Assembly: GCF_000337535.1 (NCBI RefSeq)
Contig: NZ_AOIP01000029.1
Location: 53,615 to 117,614, forward strand
Origin: Natrialba aegyptia DSM 13077
GTDB lineage: Archaea > Halobacteriota > Halobacteria > Halobacteriales > Natrialbaceae
DNA: 64,000 bases
Reading direction: 5' to 3'
Below the pieces are notes generated by a model, which was given only the letters and a program-made list of their open reading frames with translations, made no database searches and was not told the DNA's origin. Shown here one piece after another: positions 16,537 to 26,023 of this stretch. Both the position numbers and the translations under genes were made by a program. Positions within the stretch are counted from its first letter, which is position 1; every line of letters begins with the position of its first letter.

Positions 16537-17037
16537 TCAGTACAATAACTGTTCGAGTTGATGCTGTCGGCGCTCGAGGTCGATCGCCGGCTCCACCGAC
16601 GGATCGCGCTGTAATCGATCCAGCACCAGCAAGGGGTCCGTTCCGGCGCGTTCGACATCCTTGAGAAGCGTCTCGATCGCCGATCGGTTCGTCGCCAGTG
16701 AACTCGCGAGTCCGATCGCGAGCGCGAGCGGAATCGCCTGCGATCGACGCGTGGGGAACGCCTCACTGACGGCGGCGAACTCGGGTTCGGCCCCGGTGTC
16801 AGTAGCGGCGTCGCCCGTATCAGTACCGTCAGCGGGACACTCGAGTCGCAGACAGTGCGTGCAGAACTCGGCCACGAGTTCAGTAGTGTCGTCGGTGCCA
16901 GTATCAGCATTAGCGTCAGTAGCGCCACCACCCGTCGACTGAGCCGTCGCAGAAGAGTCGGCTGACGAGCAAGCAAATCGGTAGTCAGCCGGAACCGCAA
17001 ACGCGACAGTCGGCGAGCCACACACCGGACAGGCCAT
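16537..17037 (-). CDS. Zinc-ribbon-like haloarchaeal protein
   Basis: The 166-aa protein begins with CPVC (3-6), later has FCTHCLRLEC (about 58-67), giving four possible zinc ligands from two CxxC pairs, then a low-complexity Asp/Thr spacer and a helical C-terminus (SQAIPLALAIGLASSLATNR). It resembles a haloarchaea-only family (possibly DUF6276, from memory). It lies 6 nt downstream of atpD on the same strand, so it is probably cotranscribed with that gene. Confidence 0.7.
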   Translation of the reverse strand: MACPVCGSPTVAFAVPADYRFACSSADSSATAQSTGGGATDANADTGTDDTTELVAEFCTHCLRLECPADGTDTGDAATDTGAEPEFAAVSEAFPTRRSQAIPLALAIGLASSLATNRSAIETLLKDVERAGTDPLLVLDRLQRDPSVEPAIDLERRQHQLEQLLY

Positions 17038-17043
17038 GCCGAG

Positions 17044-17781
17044 TTAGTCGTCGTTCCCGGGAACGCCACCCGTCGCCGGCGGTTCCATATCCTCTTTCTC
17101 GACGCCCTCGGCTTCGGAGTCGTCGGATTCGTCCTCGTCCGCCGCTTCCTTTTCTTCCTGTTCTTTCTTCTCCTTGATCTTCTTCAGTCGGAAGGTTTCC
17201 TCGCGCTCTTGCTCTTCGAGTTTCTGTTCGATGTACTCCTGATTTTCGTAGAGGTCGGGGAGAACTTTGAACTCGAGTGCGTTGACGCGACGCTTGGTCG
17301 TCTCGATTTCCCGAAGCATCTTCTTCATCGCCGTCTCGACTTCCGCGGCGAGGATGATGCTCTCGAGTAAGTCTTCGTAGGCTTCGGCGGCCTCGTCGAT
17401 GCGGGCCGACGTCCCCATGATCCCGTAGCCACGCTCGCTAAGGTCCTTCGAGACGCGCGAGGACTCGATCTGCGGGACGACGACGCCCATGATGTTCTTC
17501 GATTCGGTCGTGATCTCGGGGTGTTCCTGCAGTGCAGCAGCGGCACCGCGAACGGCAACGTCGCCGTCCATCGCCCGCGCCATGTTGATCTTTCGCTGGG
17601 CTTGCTCGTAGTCGTTGGCCAGATCCCCGCGGACGTCCTGGGCCTTGTCCAGGATGTCCATGAACTCCATGATCAGCCCGTCCCGTTTCTTCTCGAGTGT
17701 CCCGTGCCCGCGTTCGGAAAGCTCGATGCGATCCTCGATCGCCATCAAGTTCTTGCGGGTGGGCTTGACATCGTTGGCCAT
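17044..17781 (-). CDS. atpD: A-type ATP synthase subunit D
   Basis: The 245-aa protein has the subunit D pattern: an N-terminal helix [20 protein letters not shown] and the long C-terminal coiled coil [29 protein letters not shown], followed by a long acidic haloarchaeal tail. Subunit D is the central rotor shaft inside the A3B3 head. Unlike the other eight subunit genes it is not directly attached to atpB: about 2.6 kb and three genes separate them, with one of the three on the opposite strand. It therefore must have its own promoter. Confidence 0.95.
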   Translation of the reverse strand: MANDVKPTRKNLMAIEDRIELSERGHGTLEKKRDGLIMEFMDILDKAQDVRGDLANDYEQAQRKINMARAMDGDVAVRGAAAALQEHPEITTESKNIMGVVVPQIESSRVSKDLSERGYGIMGTSARIDEAAEAYEDLLESIILAAEVETAMKKMLREIETTKRRVNALEFKVLPDLYENQEYIEQKLEEQEREETFRLKKIKEKKEQEEKEAADEDESDDSEAEGVEKEDMEPPATGGVPGNDD

Positions 17782-17887
17782 CTTGTGGCGAGATTGCGCC
17801 CCCAGTCGGATAACTGTTTACAGTTGGTTCGCTCGTCCGGACAGTAGCGCTCGCAAACGGTTCTGTTCTCCGGCCCGCCTATCCAAC

Positions 17888-18127
17888 TTATCCAAGAAAG
17901 AGGTCGGCCAGGTCGCTCGTCTTTCCACCTTTGTAGAGTTCAGCGTAGCCGCAGTTCGTACAGGAAACCACGCGAAAGCGACGGTTCTGAATGTCGAAGA
18001 ACTTCGAGAACCCGGTTCCCGTTGTCGAGATATCGTCGACTTCGGTTTCCGTGTGGCCGCACTTGGGACAGCCGCTGTCAGTCTCGCTTCCGTCGCCGTG
18101 TTCGGGTCCGTCACTGGAATCGATCAT
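17888..18127 (-). CDS. Zinc-ribbon protein
   Basis: The 79-aa protein from ATG 18127 contains two CxxC pairs, CPKCG and CTNCG, separated by about 35 residues, with FSKFFDIQNRRFRVVSCTNC between them and AELYKG after. This is the pattern of the small nucleic-acid-binding zinc-ribbon family (zinc_ribbon_13 type). It is about 100 nt upstream of atpD on the same strand and divergent from the small membrane-anchored protein. The function is unknown. Confidence 0.8.
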   Translation of the reverse strand: MIDSSDGPEHGDGSETDSGCPKCGHTETEVDDISTTGTGFSKFFDIQNRRFRVVSCTNCGYAELYKGGKTSDLADLFLG

Positions 18128-18197
18128 ACGACAGCCTACGAAGAGCGTCAGCAAATGTTTTGTGTTCTACGTGAGAACAGAGAATGGAAGAGTGCCC

Positions 18198-18485
18198 ATG
18201 GCTGTCACCATCATTATCGTCCTCTGTATCGGGTTCGCGTTCGTGGCCGGCATGTATCTCCTGGTCGAGAGCGAAACGTCGAATCCGACCGTCATGGACC
18301 GAGATCAGGCCGAACAGGTAGCAAAGAAACAGGGCGGACTCGATCGGGAACACGAGACTGACACCGACCGTACGACGTGGGAGACCACTCGGAAGAGTGC
18401 TGCTACCGGCGGCGAGACAAAACAGGATTCCAAAAGGGAGCCGTCGGCCGAATCACAAACCGGCTGGGAATTCGACCGCGAGTAA
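18198..18485 (+). CDS. Membrane-anchored small protein with charged tail
   Basis: The 95-aa protein starts MAVTIIIVLCIGFAFVAGMY, a single N-terminal transmembrane helix, then a highly polar, Asp/Glu/Thr/Lys-rich cytoplasmic or extracellular tail. The start ATG at 18198 is the first codon giving the helix. It shares a divergent promoter region with the zinc-ribbon gene. No family is recognised. Confidence 0.6.
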   Translation: MAVTIIIVLCIGFAFVAGMYLLVESETSNPTVMDRDQAEQVAKKQGGLDREHETDTDRTTWETTRKSAATGGETKQDSKREPSAESQTGWEFDRE

Positions 18486-18511
18486 CATCCGGCCGCCGAC
18501 ACACTTGGTTG

Positions 18512-20194
18512 CTATCCCTGCCCGACCATCCCCTCTTCGTCCTCCCACTCCCGTTCGCGCAGTTCGTACTTCTGTACCTTCCCCGTCGCCGTCGTCGGCA
18601 ACTGCGTGACGAACTCGACCCGCTGGACCGCCTTGTACCCCGCGAGATTCTCGCGGGTGAACTCGATCAGTTCGTCCGCCGATACGCCGGGATCGTTCAC
18701 GTCCCCGCTGGAAGGCACGACGAAGGCCTTCGGCGTCTCACCCCACTGCTCGCTCGGCGACGGGATCACCGCAACGTCGGCAACCTGGGGATGGTCGAAC
18801 AGCGTGTCCTCGAGTTCGATACTCGAAATGTTCTCGCCGCCGGAGATGATGATGTCTTTCTTGCGGTCCTGTATCGCGATCATGCCGCGTTCGTCGACGG
18901 TTGCGAGATCGCCCGTGTGGAAGTACCCATCGAGGCGCTCGGAAAAGGCCTCCGCAGTCACCTCGGGCTTGTTCCAGTACTCCTCCATGACCTGATTCCC
19001 GCGGACGACGACCTCGCCGATAGTCGTTTTGTCGCGGGGGACGTCGTTGCCGTCTTCGTCGACGACGCGAACCTCGGTCCCGAGAAAGCCGAGTCCCTGG
19101 CGCTTTTTGATAGCAAACCGGTCGTCGCTATCGGCATCGAAGTGTCGCCGAGCATCCGAGGTCGTGATTAGCGGCCCGGTCTCGGTCGCACCGTAGACGT
19201 GTTTCAGTTGCCAGCCGAACTCGTCTTCGACGGTACGGATGGTCGCCTCCGGCGGCGCGCTCCCGGCCGTTGCAATTCGCACGTCGCTCGCCCCGCTCGT
19301 TTCCGGGGGCGAGGACGCGTCCTCGTAATGGTCGATCAGCATGTTCAGCACCGTCGGTGCGCCACACAGGTAGGAAACGTCCTCCTCGCGGATCGTCTCG
19401 AGAATCCACTCGGCATCGACCCCGCGCGTACAGACGTGTTTTGCGCCCATTCCCGTTACGGCATAGATGTGGCCCCAGCCGTTGACGTGGAACATCGGCA
19501 GCGTCCAGAGGTACGTATCCTCGTCCGTGATGTCCTGATGGATCGAGATCAGGTACGCGTGGAGCGTCTCGGTGCGGTGGGTTCGACAGACCCCCTTCGG
19601 GTCGCCGGTCGTCCCCGAGGTGTAATTGATCGTGATGATGTCGTCCTCGTCCATCGTGGGGCGATCGTACTCGGCGGTTGCGTCCGCGAGTAGATCGTCG
19701 AACGACTCCCACACCTCGTCGGTTACGTCTGATCCGTTCGATCCGTCCGGCTCGGAGGCTCCGGTATCGCCAGCCTCTGCCCCGATGGCGTCGACGTCGT
19801 TCGTAATGAATGTCTCCGTTGGCACCTCCTCACGAATGGCCTCAACCTTGTCGGCGAACTCGTAGTCGGCGTAGATCACGTCCACACCGGCGTCTTCGAG
19901 AATGTACGCGTAGTCCTCGGGCGTCAACCGATAGTTGAGTGGCGTATGGACCGCTCCGAGTTGCATCGTCCCATAGGCCGCCTCGAGCTGGTAGTGCGTG
20001 TTCGGATCGAGCACTGCAACGCGATCACCCTTCTCGACGCCGCGGTCCTGGAGCATCGACGCGAACCGATCCGCGCGCGACCCGAGTTCAGCGTAGGTGA
20101 ACCGTTCCCCCGTTGTCGCGACAACGGCCTCCTCGTCCCCGTAGTGACGCCGTGCCCGGTCGAGAAAATCCGTCACGAGCAGTGGTTTGTGCAT
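18512..20194 (-). CDS. Acyl-CoA synthetase (AMP-forming), long-chain type
   Basis: The 560-aa protein, from MHKPLLVTDFLDRA, has the AMP-forming ligase signatures: YTSGTTGDPKG (about residues 191-201), the adenine motif YGATETGP, the hinge DGYFHTGDLATVDERG and the C-terminal catalytic Lys in TATGKVQKYEL. It activates a carboxylic acid, probably a fatty acid, to its CoA thioester. It lies between atpB and atpD, interrupting the usual ATPase gene order, and a palindrome sits just upstream of its start. Chain-length preference cannot be read from the sequence. Confidence 0.92.
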   Translation of the reverse strand: MHKPLLVTDFLDRARRHYGDEEAVVATTGERFTYAELGSRADRFASMLQDRGVEKGDRVAVLDPNTHYQLEAAYGTMQLGAVHTPLNYRLTPEDYAYILEDAGVDVIYADYEFADKVEAIREEVPTETFITNDVDAIGAEAGDTGASEPDGSNGSDVTDEVWESFDDLLADATAEYDRPTMDEDDIITINYTSGTTGDPKGVCRTHRTETLHAYLISIHQDITDEDTYLWTLPMFHVNGWGHIYAVTGMGAKHVCTRGVDAEWILETIREEDVSYLCGAPTVLNMLIDHYEDASSPPETSGASDVRIATAGSAPPEATIRTVEDEFGWQLKHVYGATETGPLITTSDARRHFDADSDDRFAIKKRQGLGFLGTEVRVVDEDGNDVPRDKTTIGEVVVRGNQVMEEYWNKPEVTAEAFSERLDGYFHTGDLATVDERGMIAIQDRKKDIIISGGENISSIELEDTLFDHPQVADVAVIPSPSEQWGETPKAFVVPSSGDVNDPGVSADELIEFTRENLAGYKAVQRVEFVTQLPTTATGKVQKYELREREWEDEEGMVGQG

Positions 20195-20210
20195 ACACCT
20201 CAACCAGGAT

Positions 20211-20228
20211 CAACAATGATTATGGTTG
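20211..20228 (-). promoter_or_regulatory. Imperfect palindrome upstream of the acyl-CoA ligase gene
   Basis: CAACAATGATTATGGTTG is an imperfect dyad with CAAC and GTTG at its ends. It starts 17 nt before the ATG at 20194. Neighbouring GGTT/AACC blocks extend the symmetry. The position suggests an operator controlling lipid catabolism genes. Confidence 0.4.
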
Positions 20229-20437
20229 TTTTGGTTGGGGCAGTACTGGGCCCATGGATCGGTGCCCGATAGTAGCTACTGCAAGTTAGTGCGTACCTGA
20301 CCGTACAGCTGTCGTGCGAGTGTGTAAACAGTTTCGGGTGGTACGTCGCTGCCACTGTGGCTCGCGGACCGGCCTGCCATCGAGCCAGATACCAATAGCA
20401 ACCCGAACGAATGAACGCAAACAGCGGCTGAAGGCGC

Positions 20438-21862
20438 TTAGGCCTCGACTTCGGCGGCTTCCTGCTCGTCTTCGCGGTAGTGCTCTTCGATGAGTTCTTC
20501 GTCGATCCGGTTGAGTTCCGTTTTCGGCAGGTCGGAGAGCAGATCCCAGCCGAGTTCGAGCGTCTCTTCGATGGATCGGTTGGTATCGTACCCCTGCTGG
20601 ACGAACTCCGTCTCGAAGCGGTCGGCGAAGTCGAGGAACTTGTTGTCCCGCTCGGACAGCGCTTCGCGACCGACGATGTTCACGAGGTCGCGCAGGTCTT
20701 CACCTTCCGCGTAGGCGGCGTACATCTGGTCGGAGACGTCGCCGTGATCCTCACGGGTCAGGCCCTCACCGATCCCGTCGTCCATCAGTCGGGACAGCGA
20801 CGGCAGGACGTTGACCGGTGGCTCGATACCCTGACTGTTCAGGTTCCGGTCCATCACGATCTGACCCTCCGTAATGTAGCCGGTCAGGTCCGGAATCGGG
20901 TGCGTGTCGTCGTCGCCGGGCATCGTCAGGATCGGAATCTGCGTGACCGATCCGTCCTTGCCCTCGATCCGACCCGCACGCTCGTAGAGCTGTGCCAGGT
21001 CGGTGTACATGTATCCGGGATAACCACGACGACCCGGAACCTCCTCGCGTGCGGCACCGATCTCGCGCAGCGCCTCGCAGTAGTTGGTCATGTCCGTCAG
21101 GATGACCAGCACGTGATAGTCCTTCTCGAAGGCGAGATACTCCGCCGTCGTCAGTGCGAGTCGCGGCGTGACCTGCCGTTCGACGGCCGGGTCGTCCGCG
21201 AGGTTCATGAAGACGACCGACCGCTCGAGTGCGCCCGTTCGCTCGAAGTCCTCCATGAACTCGTTTGCCTCTTCGGCGGTGATACCCATCGCACCGAAGA
21301 TGACGGCGAACTCGGAGCCGTCCTCGTCGCCCTCTTCGTCACCGTCACTCTCCTCCGGCACGGTTGCCTGTCGCGCAATCTGCAGCGCGAGTTCGTTGTG
21401 CGGCAGCCCGGAACCGGAGAAGATCGGCAGTTTCTGTCCGCGAACCAACGTGTTCATGCCGTCGATGGCGGACACGCCGGTCTGGATGAACTCTTCTGGG
21501 TACTCCCGGGAGAAGGGATTGATCGCCTCGCCGACGATATCCTGGCGCTGGTCGGGAATGATCTCCGGCCCCCCGTCGATGGGGTTCCCGGACCCGTCTA
21601 GGACTCGCCCGAGCAGATCCTCGGTGACGGGCATCTTCATCGTCTCGCCCAGGAAGCGAACCGAGGCGTTGCGGTCGATGCCGCCAGTCCCCTCGAACAC
21701 CTGAATCGAGACGATTCCCTCACTCGATTCCAGTACCTGTCCGCGCAGGGTCTCTCCCTGTGGTGTCTCGATCTCGACGATCTCGTCGTATCCGACGGGC
21801 TCGTCGACCTCGGCGAACACCAGCGGACCGCTGATCTCCGTGATAGTCTGGTATTCTTTCAT
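20438..21862 (-). CDS. atpB: A-type ATP synthase subunit B
   Basis: The 474-aa non-catalytic subunit starts [20 protein letters not shown] and has the nucleotide-binding-like loop [12 protein letters not shown] without a functional P-loop, [20 protein letters not shown] and [20 protein letters not shown]. It alternates with subunit A in the A3B3 head. An acidic insert [12 protein letters not shown] lies after the loop. It begins 2 nt after the stop of atpA. It is the last gene of the continuous atpHIKECFAB block. Confidence 0.97.
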   Translation of the reverse strand: MKEYQTITEISGPLVFAEVDEPVGYDEIVEIETPQGETLRGQVLESSEGIVSIQVFEGTGGIDRNASVRFLGETMKMPVTEDLLGRVLDGSGNPIDGGPEIIPDQRQDIVGEAINPFSREYPEEFIQTGVSAIDGMNTLVRGQKLPIFSGSGLPHNELALQIARQATVPEESDGDEEGDEDGSEFAVIFGAMGITAEEANEFMEDFERTGALERSVVFMNLADDPAVERQVTPRLALTTAEYLAFEKDYHVLVILTDMTNYCEALREIGAAREEVPGRRGYPGYMYTDLAQLYERAGRIEGKDGSVTQIPILTMPGDDDTHPIPDLTGYITEGQIVMDRNLNSQGIEPPVNVLPSLSRLMDDGIGEGLTREDHGDVSDQMYAAYAEGEDLRDLVNIVGREALSERDNKFLDFADRFETEFVQQGYDTNRSIEETLELGWDLLSDLPKTELNRIDEELIEEHYREDEQEAAEVEA

Positions 21863-21864
21863 CG

Positions 21865-23628
<1,764 letters not shown>

Positions 23629-23631
23629 AGT

Positions 23632-24000
23632 TTACTCACTGTCTGCGTTCGCCTGCGCTGACTCCTCGGTTTCGCCCTCGCTCTCGTCCATCAGGTCGAT
23701 CCCGATCGCTCGCTTGATCTGCTCACGTAGCCCGCCACCACCGGTTCCGCTGCCGATCGTGACGACGACCGGTTCGACGCTCGTCTCGACGTTCTGACGG
23801 ACGTTGCGCGAGAGGAACTCGAGATCGTCATCGTGCATCACGACAATCCCGACCTCGTCGTCGTTGAGCACCGTCGTGGCGGCATCATCGAGTGCAGCGT
23901 CTTTCTCGTCGTCCGGGACGTTCTCGAATCGACGGACGCCTGCGAGTCGGAATCCGGTCGTAAACTCCGGACTGCCGACGACTGCGATTTCCTGACTCAT
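23632..24000 (-). CDS. atpF: A-type ATP synthase subunit F
   Basis: The 122-aa protein begins MSQEIAVVGSPEFTTGFRLA, the standard subunit F start, with the Rossmann-like core VGIVVMHDDDLEFL and a C-terminal helix REQIKRAIGIDLM. It binds subunit D on the central stalk and regulates ATPase activity. Its ATG overlaps the atpC stop by four nucleotides (ATGA), showing translational coupling. The acidic tail ends in SAQANADSE. Confidence 0.95.
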   Translation of the reverse strand: MSQEIAVVGSPEFTTGFRLAGVRRFENVPDDEKDAALDDAATTVLNDDEVGIVVMHDDDLEFLSRNVRQNVETSVEPVVVTIGSGTGGGGLREQIKRAIGIDLMDESEGETEESAQANADSE

Positions 24001-25079
24001 AGAATCACCAGTTCCTCTTCGATCTCGCTCTCCGTCAGCCCGACCTCCCGACCCCGCGCGATCGCACGGATGTTCTCGACCTCGCGTTCCTTCGCGAGGA
24101 TGTACGACAGCACGGCCGAAATCGAGACCGGGTAGATGCTCGAGAGCGTATCTGCGTACTCGAGCAACGCAGCGTCTAGTGCGTGCTCGAACTGGATAAG
24201 GCTGTCAGCATCGCGCAATCGACCCAGCGCGCCCGACAACCGGTCGCCGTACCGCTTGTTCTCCGCGATATGGTCGACGAGTTCATCGTAGTCCGCGACG
24301 AGCCGGTTCAAATCGGATTCATCGAACAGGACGCCGCCGTCGATGTAGTAGGCCGCCGGATCGAGATCCGCACCGCTGCGGGCGAGTCGCAACGCGTTCC
24401 GCGCGTTTCGGAAGTCGATTTCGGCCTGCAAGAACTCGACGTAGCGCCCCATCGGCCCCTCCTGGGGCAGCGTCTGGGGTTGGAGCTGTCCCGGCGATTG
24501 TCCAACGTCCTCGAGTAAGTGCTCGTAGAACTCGCGATCTAACGCGTTCTCGAGTGCGACGAGGGTGTCGGTCTCCTCGAACTCCGCGTACGCTCCCGAA
24601 AGCGGCTCGTAGAAGAGCGTTCCCGACAGAATCTCGATCGCGTCCTCGATCGTATCGACTTCGAGAAGGCGGTCGAGCGTTCGGTCGTCGAGTTCACCGG
24701 CACGGATGAGGTCCGTCTCGATCTCCTCGGAATCGGTGTCGGTGTAGATACCGCGGATGATCGTCTTGAGGTTCCAAACGTCGAATTTCCGGAGGTACCG
24801 GGAGATGAGGTCGTACAGTCGCCCGTCCGACCACTCCAGCAGATCGTCGAAGTGCTTGGCGAGATTCTGGTTGAGGGCGTACTCGATCAGATCGACCCCC
24901 GAAAAACGCGTACCGAGTGCGTTGATCTCGCGTTCGTACTCCGTTTCCTCCATGAACCGCGCGATTTCGCTCGGCCCCATCCGGATCAGCTTCCGATAGT
25001 CTTCGTCTGCGAACAGCGAGGCTCGGCGGGACCGAACGCGAGCGTTCACGTATTCCGGATTCGAGGCGCCTACACTCAC
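23997..25079 (-). CDS. atpC: A-type ATP synthase subunit C
   Basis: The protein has about 360 aa from the GTG at 25079 (MSVGASNPEYVNARVRSRRA). Two further in-frame GTGs upstream (25088, 25091) are possible, but MSxGxSNPEYVNARV is the family start. The all-helical, three-lobed V-ATPase subunit d/C pattern is seen in YLRKFDVWNLKTIIRGIYTD and YILAKEREVENIRAIARGRE near the end. It links the central stalk to the membrane ring. A four-nucleotide overlap connects it to atpF. Confidence 0.93.
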   Translation of the reverse strand: MSVGASNPEYVNARVRSRRASLFADEDYRKLIRMGPSEIARFMEETEYEREINALGTRFSGVDLIEYALNQNLAKHFDDLLEWSDGRLYDLISRYLRKFDVWNLKTIIRGIYTDTDSEEIETDLIRAGELDDRTLDRLLEVDTIEDAIEILSGTLFYEPLSGAYAEFEETDTLVALENALDREFYEHLLEDVGQSPGQLQPQTLPQEGPMGRYVEFLQAEIDFRNARNALRLARSGADLDPAAYYIDGGVLFDESDLNRLVADYDELVDHIAENKRYGDRLSGALGRLRDADSLIQFEHALDAALLEYADTLSSIYPVSISAVLSYILAKEREVENIRAIARGREVGLTESEIEEELVIL

Positions 25080-25149
25080 GCGAACCACCACGTGTGGTGA
25101 GTGTTTGCAGGGAGTGGCTCACGAGCCATGCGAGTGGTAACGACCGTAC

Positions 25150-25731
25150 TCATTGATCGAAGAGTTGGGTGCTGATCTCCCGGAGGTTGTCTTCCCAGAC
25201 GTCCTCGAGCACCGAGTCGAACGTGTTGTTGACTCGAACGCGGGACTGCTCGCTCTCGACGACGACGCCGCCGAGACAGTCGTACTCGCCGGCGAACTCG
25301 TAGCCGTCGTAGTTCGCGAGGATCGACTCGATCAGTTCCCGGTCGTCGCTCCGACCGTAGACGCTGACATCGTCGTCCTCGTCGAACTCCGAACTCGCGG
25401 CGTCGAGGAGATCGCGGGTGAGTTCTTCGCGGGTGTCGCCCTCGAGGGACGCGAGTTCGGCTTCGACTTCCTCGCGGACGTTGCCGAGAACGTCACGGCG
25501 GGCCTCCAGGCGCTTTTGTTTCGCCTCCAGTTTCGCACTGGAGAGTCGCTGTTCGCGCAACTGCTCGATCTCTCGATCGGCTTCGGCCTCGGCCTCGGCA
25601 ACGATCTCCTCGGCGTCGGCCTCGGCTGCCGATTCGATCTCCTCAGCGCGTGTCTCGCCAGTTTCACGGATATCCTCCGCACGCGCGTGAGCCTCTTCTC
25701 GAATGTCTTCGACAACTGTGTCCAAACTCAT
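25150..25731 (-). CDS. atpE: A-type ATP synthase subunit E
   Basis: The 193-aa protein has a long Ala/Glu-rich N-terminal coiled coil (about residues 5-85) followed by a globular domain with YDCLGGVVVESEQSRVRVNN, typical of subunit E. It forms the peripheral stalk together with subunit H. The stop lies 70 nt before the atpC start, the largest gap inside the block except the one after atpB. Confidence 0.94.
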   Translation of the reverse strand: MSLDTVVEDIREEAHARAEDIRETGETRAEEIESAAEADAEEIVAEAEAEADREIEQLREQRLSSAKLEAKQKRLEARRDVLGNVREEVEAELASLEGDTREELTRDLLDAASSEFDEDDDVSVYGRSDDRELIESILANYDGYEFAGEYDCLGGVVVESEQSRVRVNNTFDSVLEDVWEDNLREISTQLFDQ

Positions 25732-25751
25732 TGGTGAGAGAAGGGGTGTGG

Positions 25752-26021
25752 TTACGCGCCGACGATGAAGACGACGACCAGCGCAAGGATCACGAGCGTC
25801 TCCGGCAGGACTGTCATAATCAGTCCCGGCACGAACAGGTCATCGTCTTCCGCGAGTGCGCCAACTGCAGCTGCACCGATCCCGCGCTCTGCGTATCCCG
25901 ATGCGAGCGCGGCGAGACCGACCGCAAGCGCTGCGGCCCCGGCGTCGGTCAGGAACGGGCTTTCTTCGACGGTACCATTCTGCAGGACGATATTTGCGAA
26001 GTCTGCTGCGTTTTCAATCAT
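25752..26021 (-). CDS. atpK: A-type ATP synthase subunit K (c-ring)
   Basis: The 89-aa protein has two transmembrane helices (about 26-46 and 66-88). The first is small and Gly/Ala-rich (AALAVGLAALASGYAERGIG); the loop is AEDDD; the second helix contains the ion-binding carboxylate Glu in MTVLPETLVILALV. Such proteolipids form the rotor ring in the membrane. The gene starts 2 nt after the stop of atpI. Confidence 0.95.
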   Translation of the reverse strand: MIENAADFANIVLQNGTVEESPFLTDAGAAALAVGLAALASGYAERGIGAAAVGALAEDDDLFVPGLIMTVLPETLVILALVVVFIVGA

Positions 26022-26023
26022 TA

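Noticed and set aside
23997..25091. GTG at 25091 as start of atpC
   Set aside because: The family start MSVGASNPEYV begins at the in-frame GTG at 25079.
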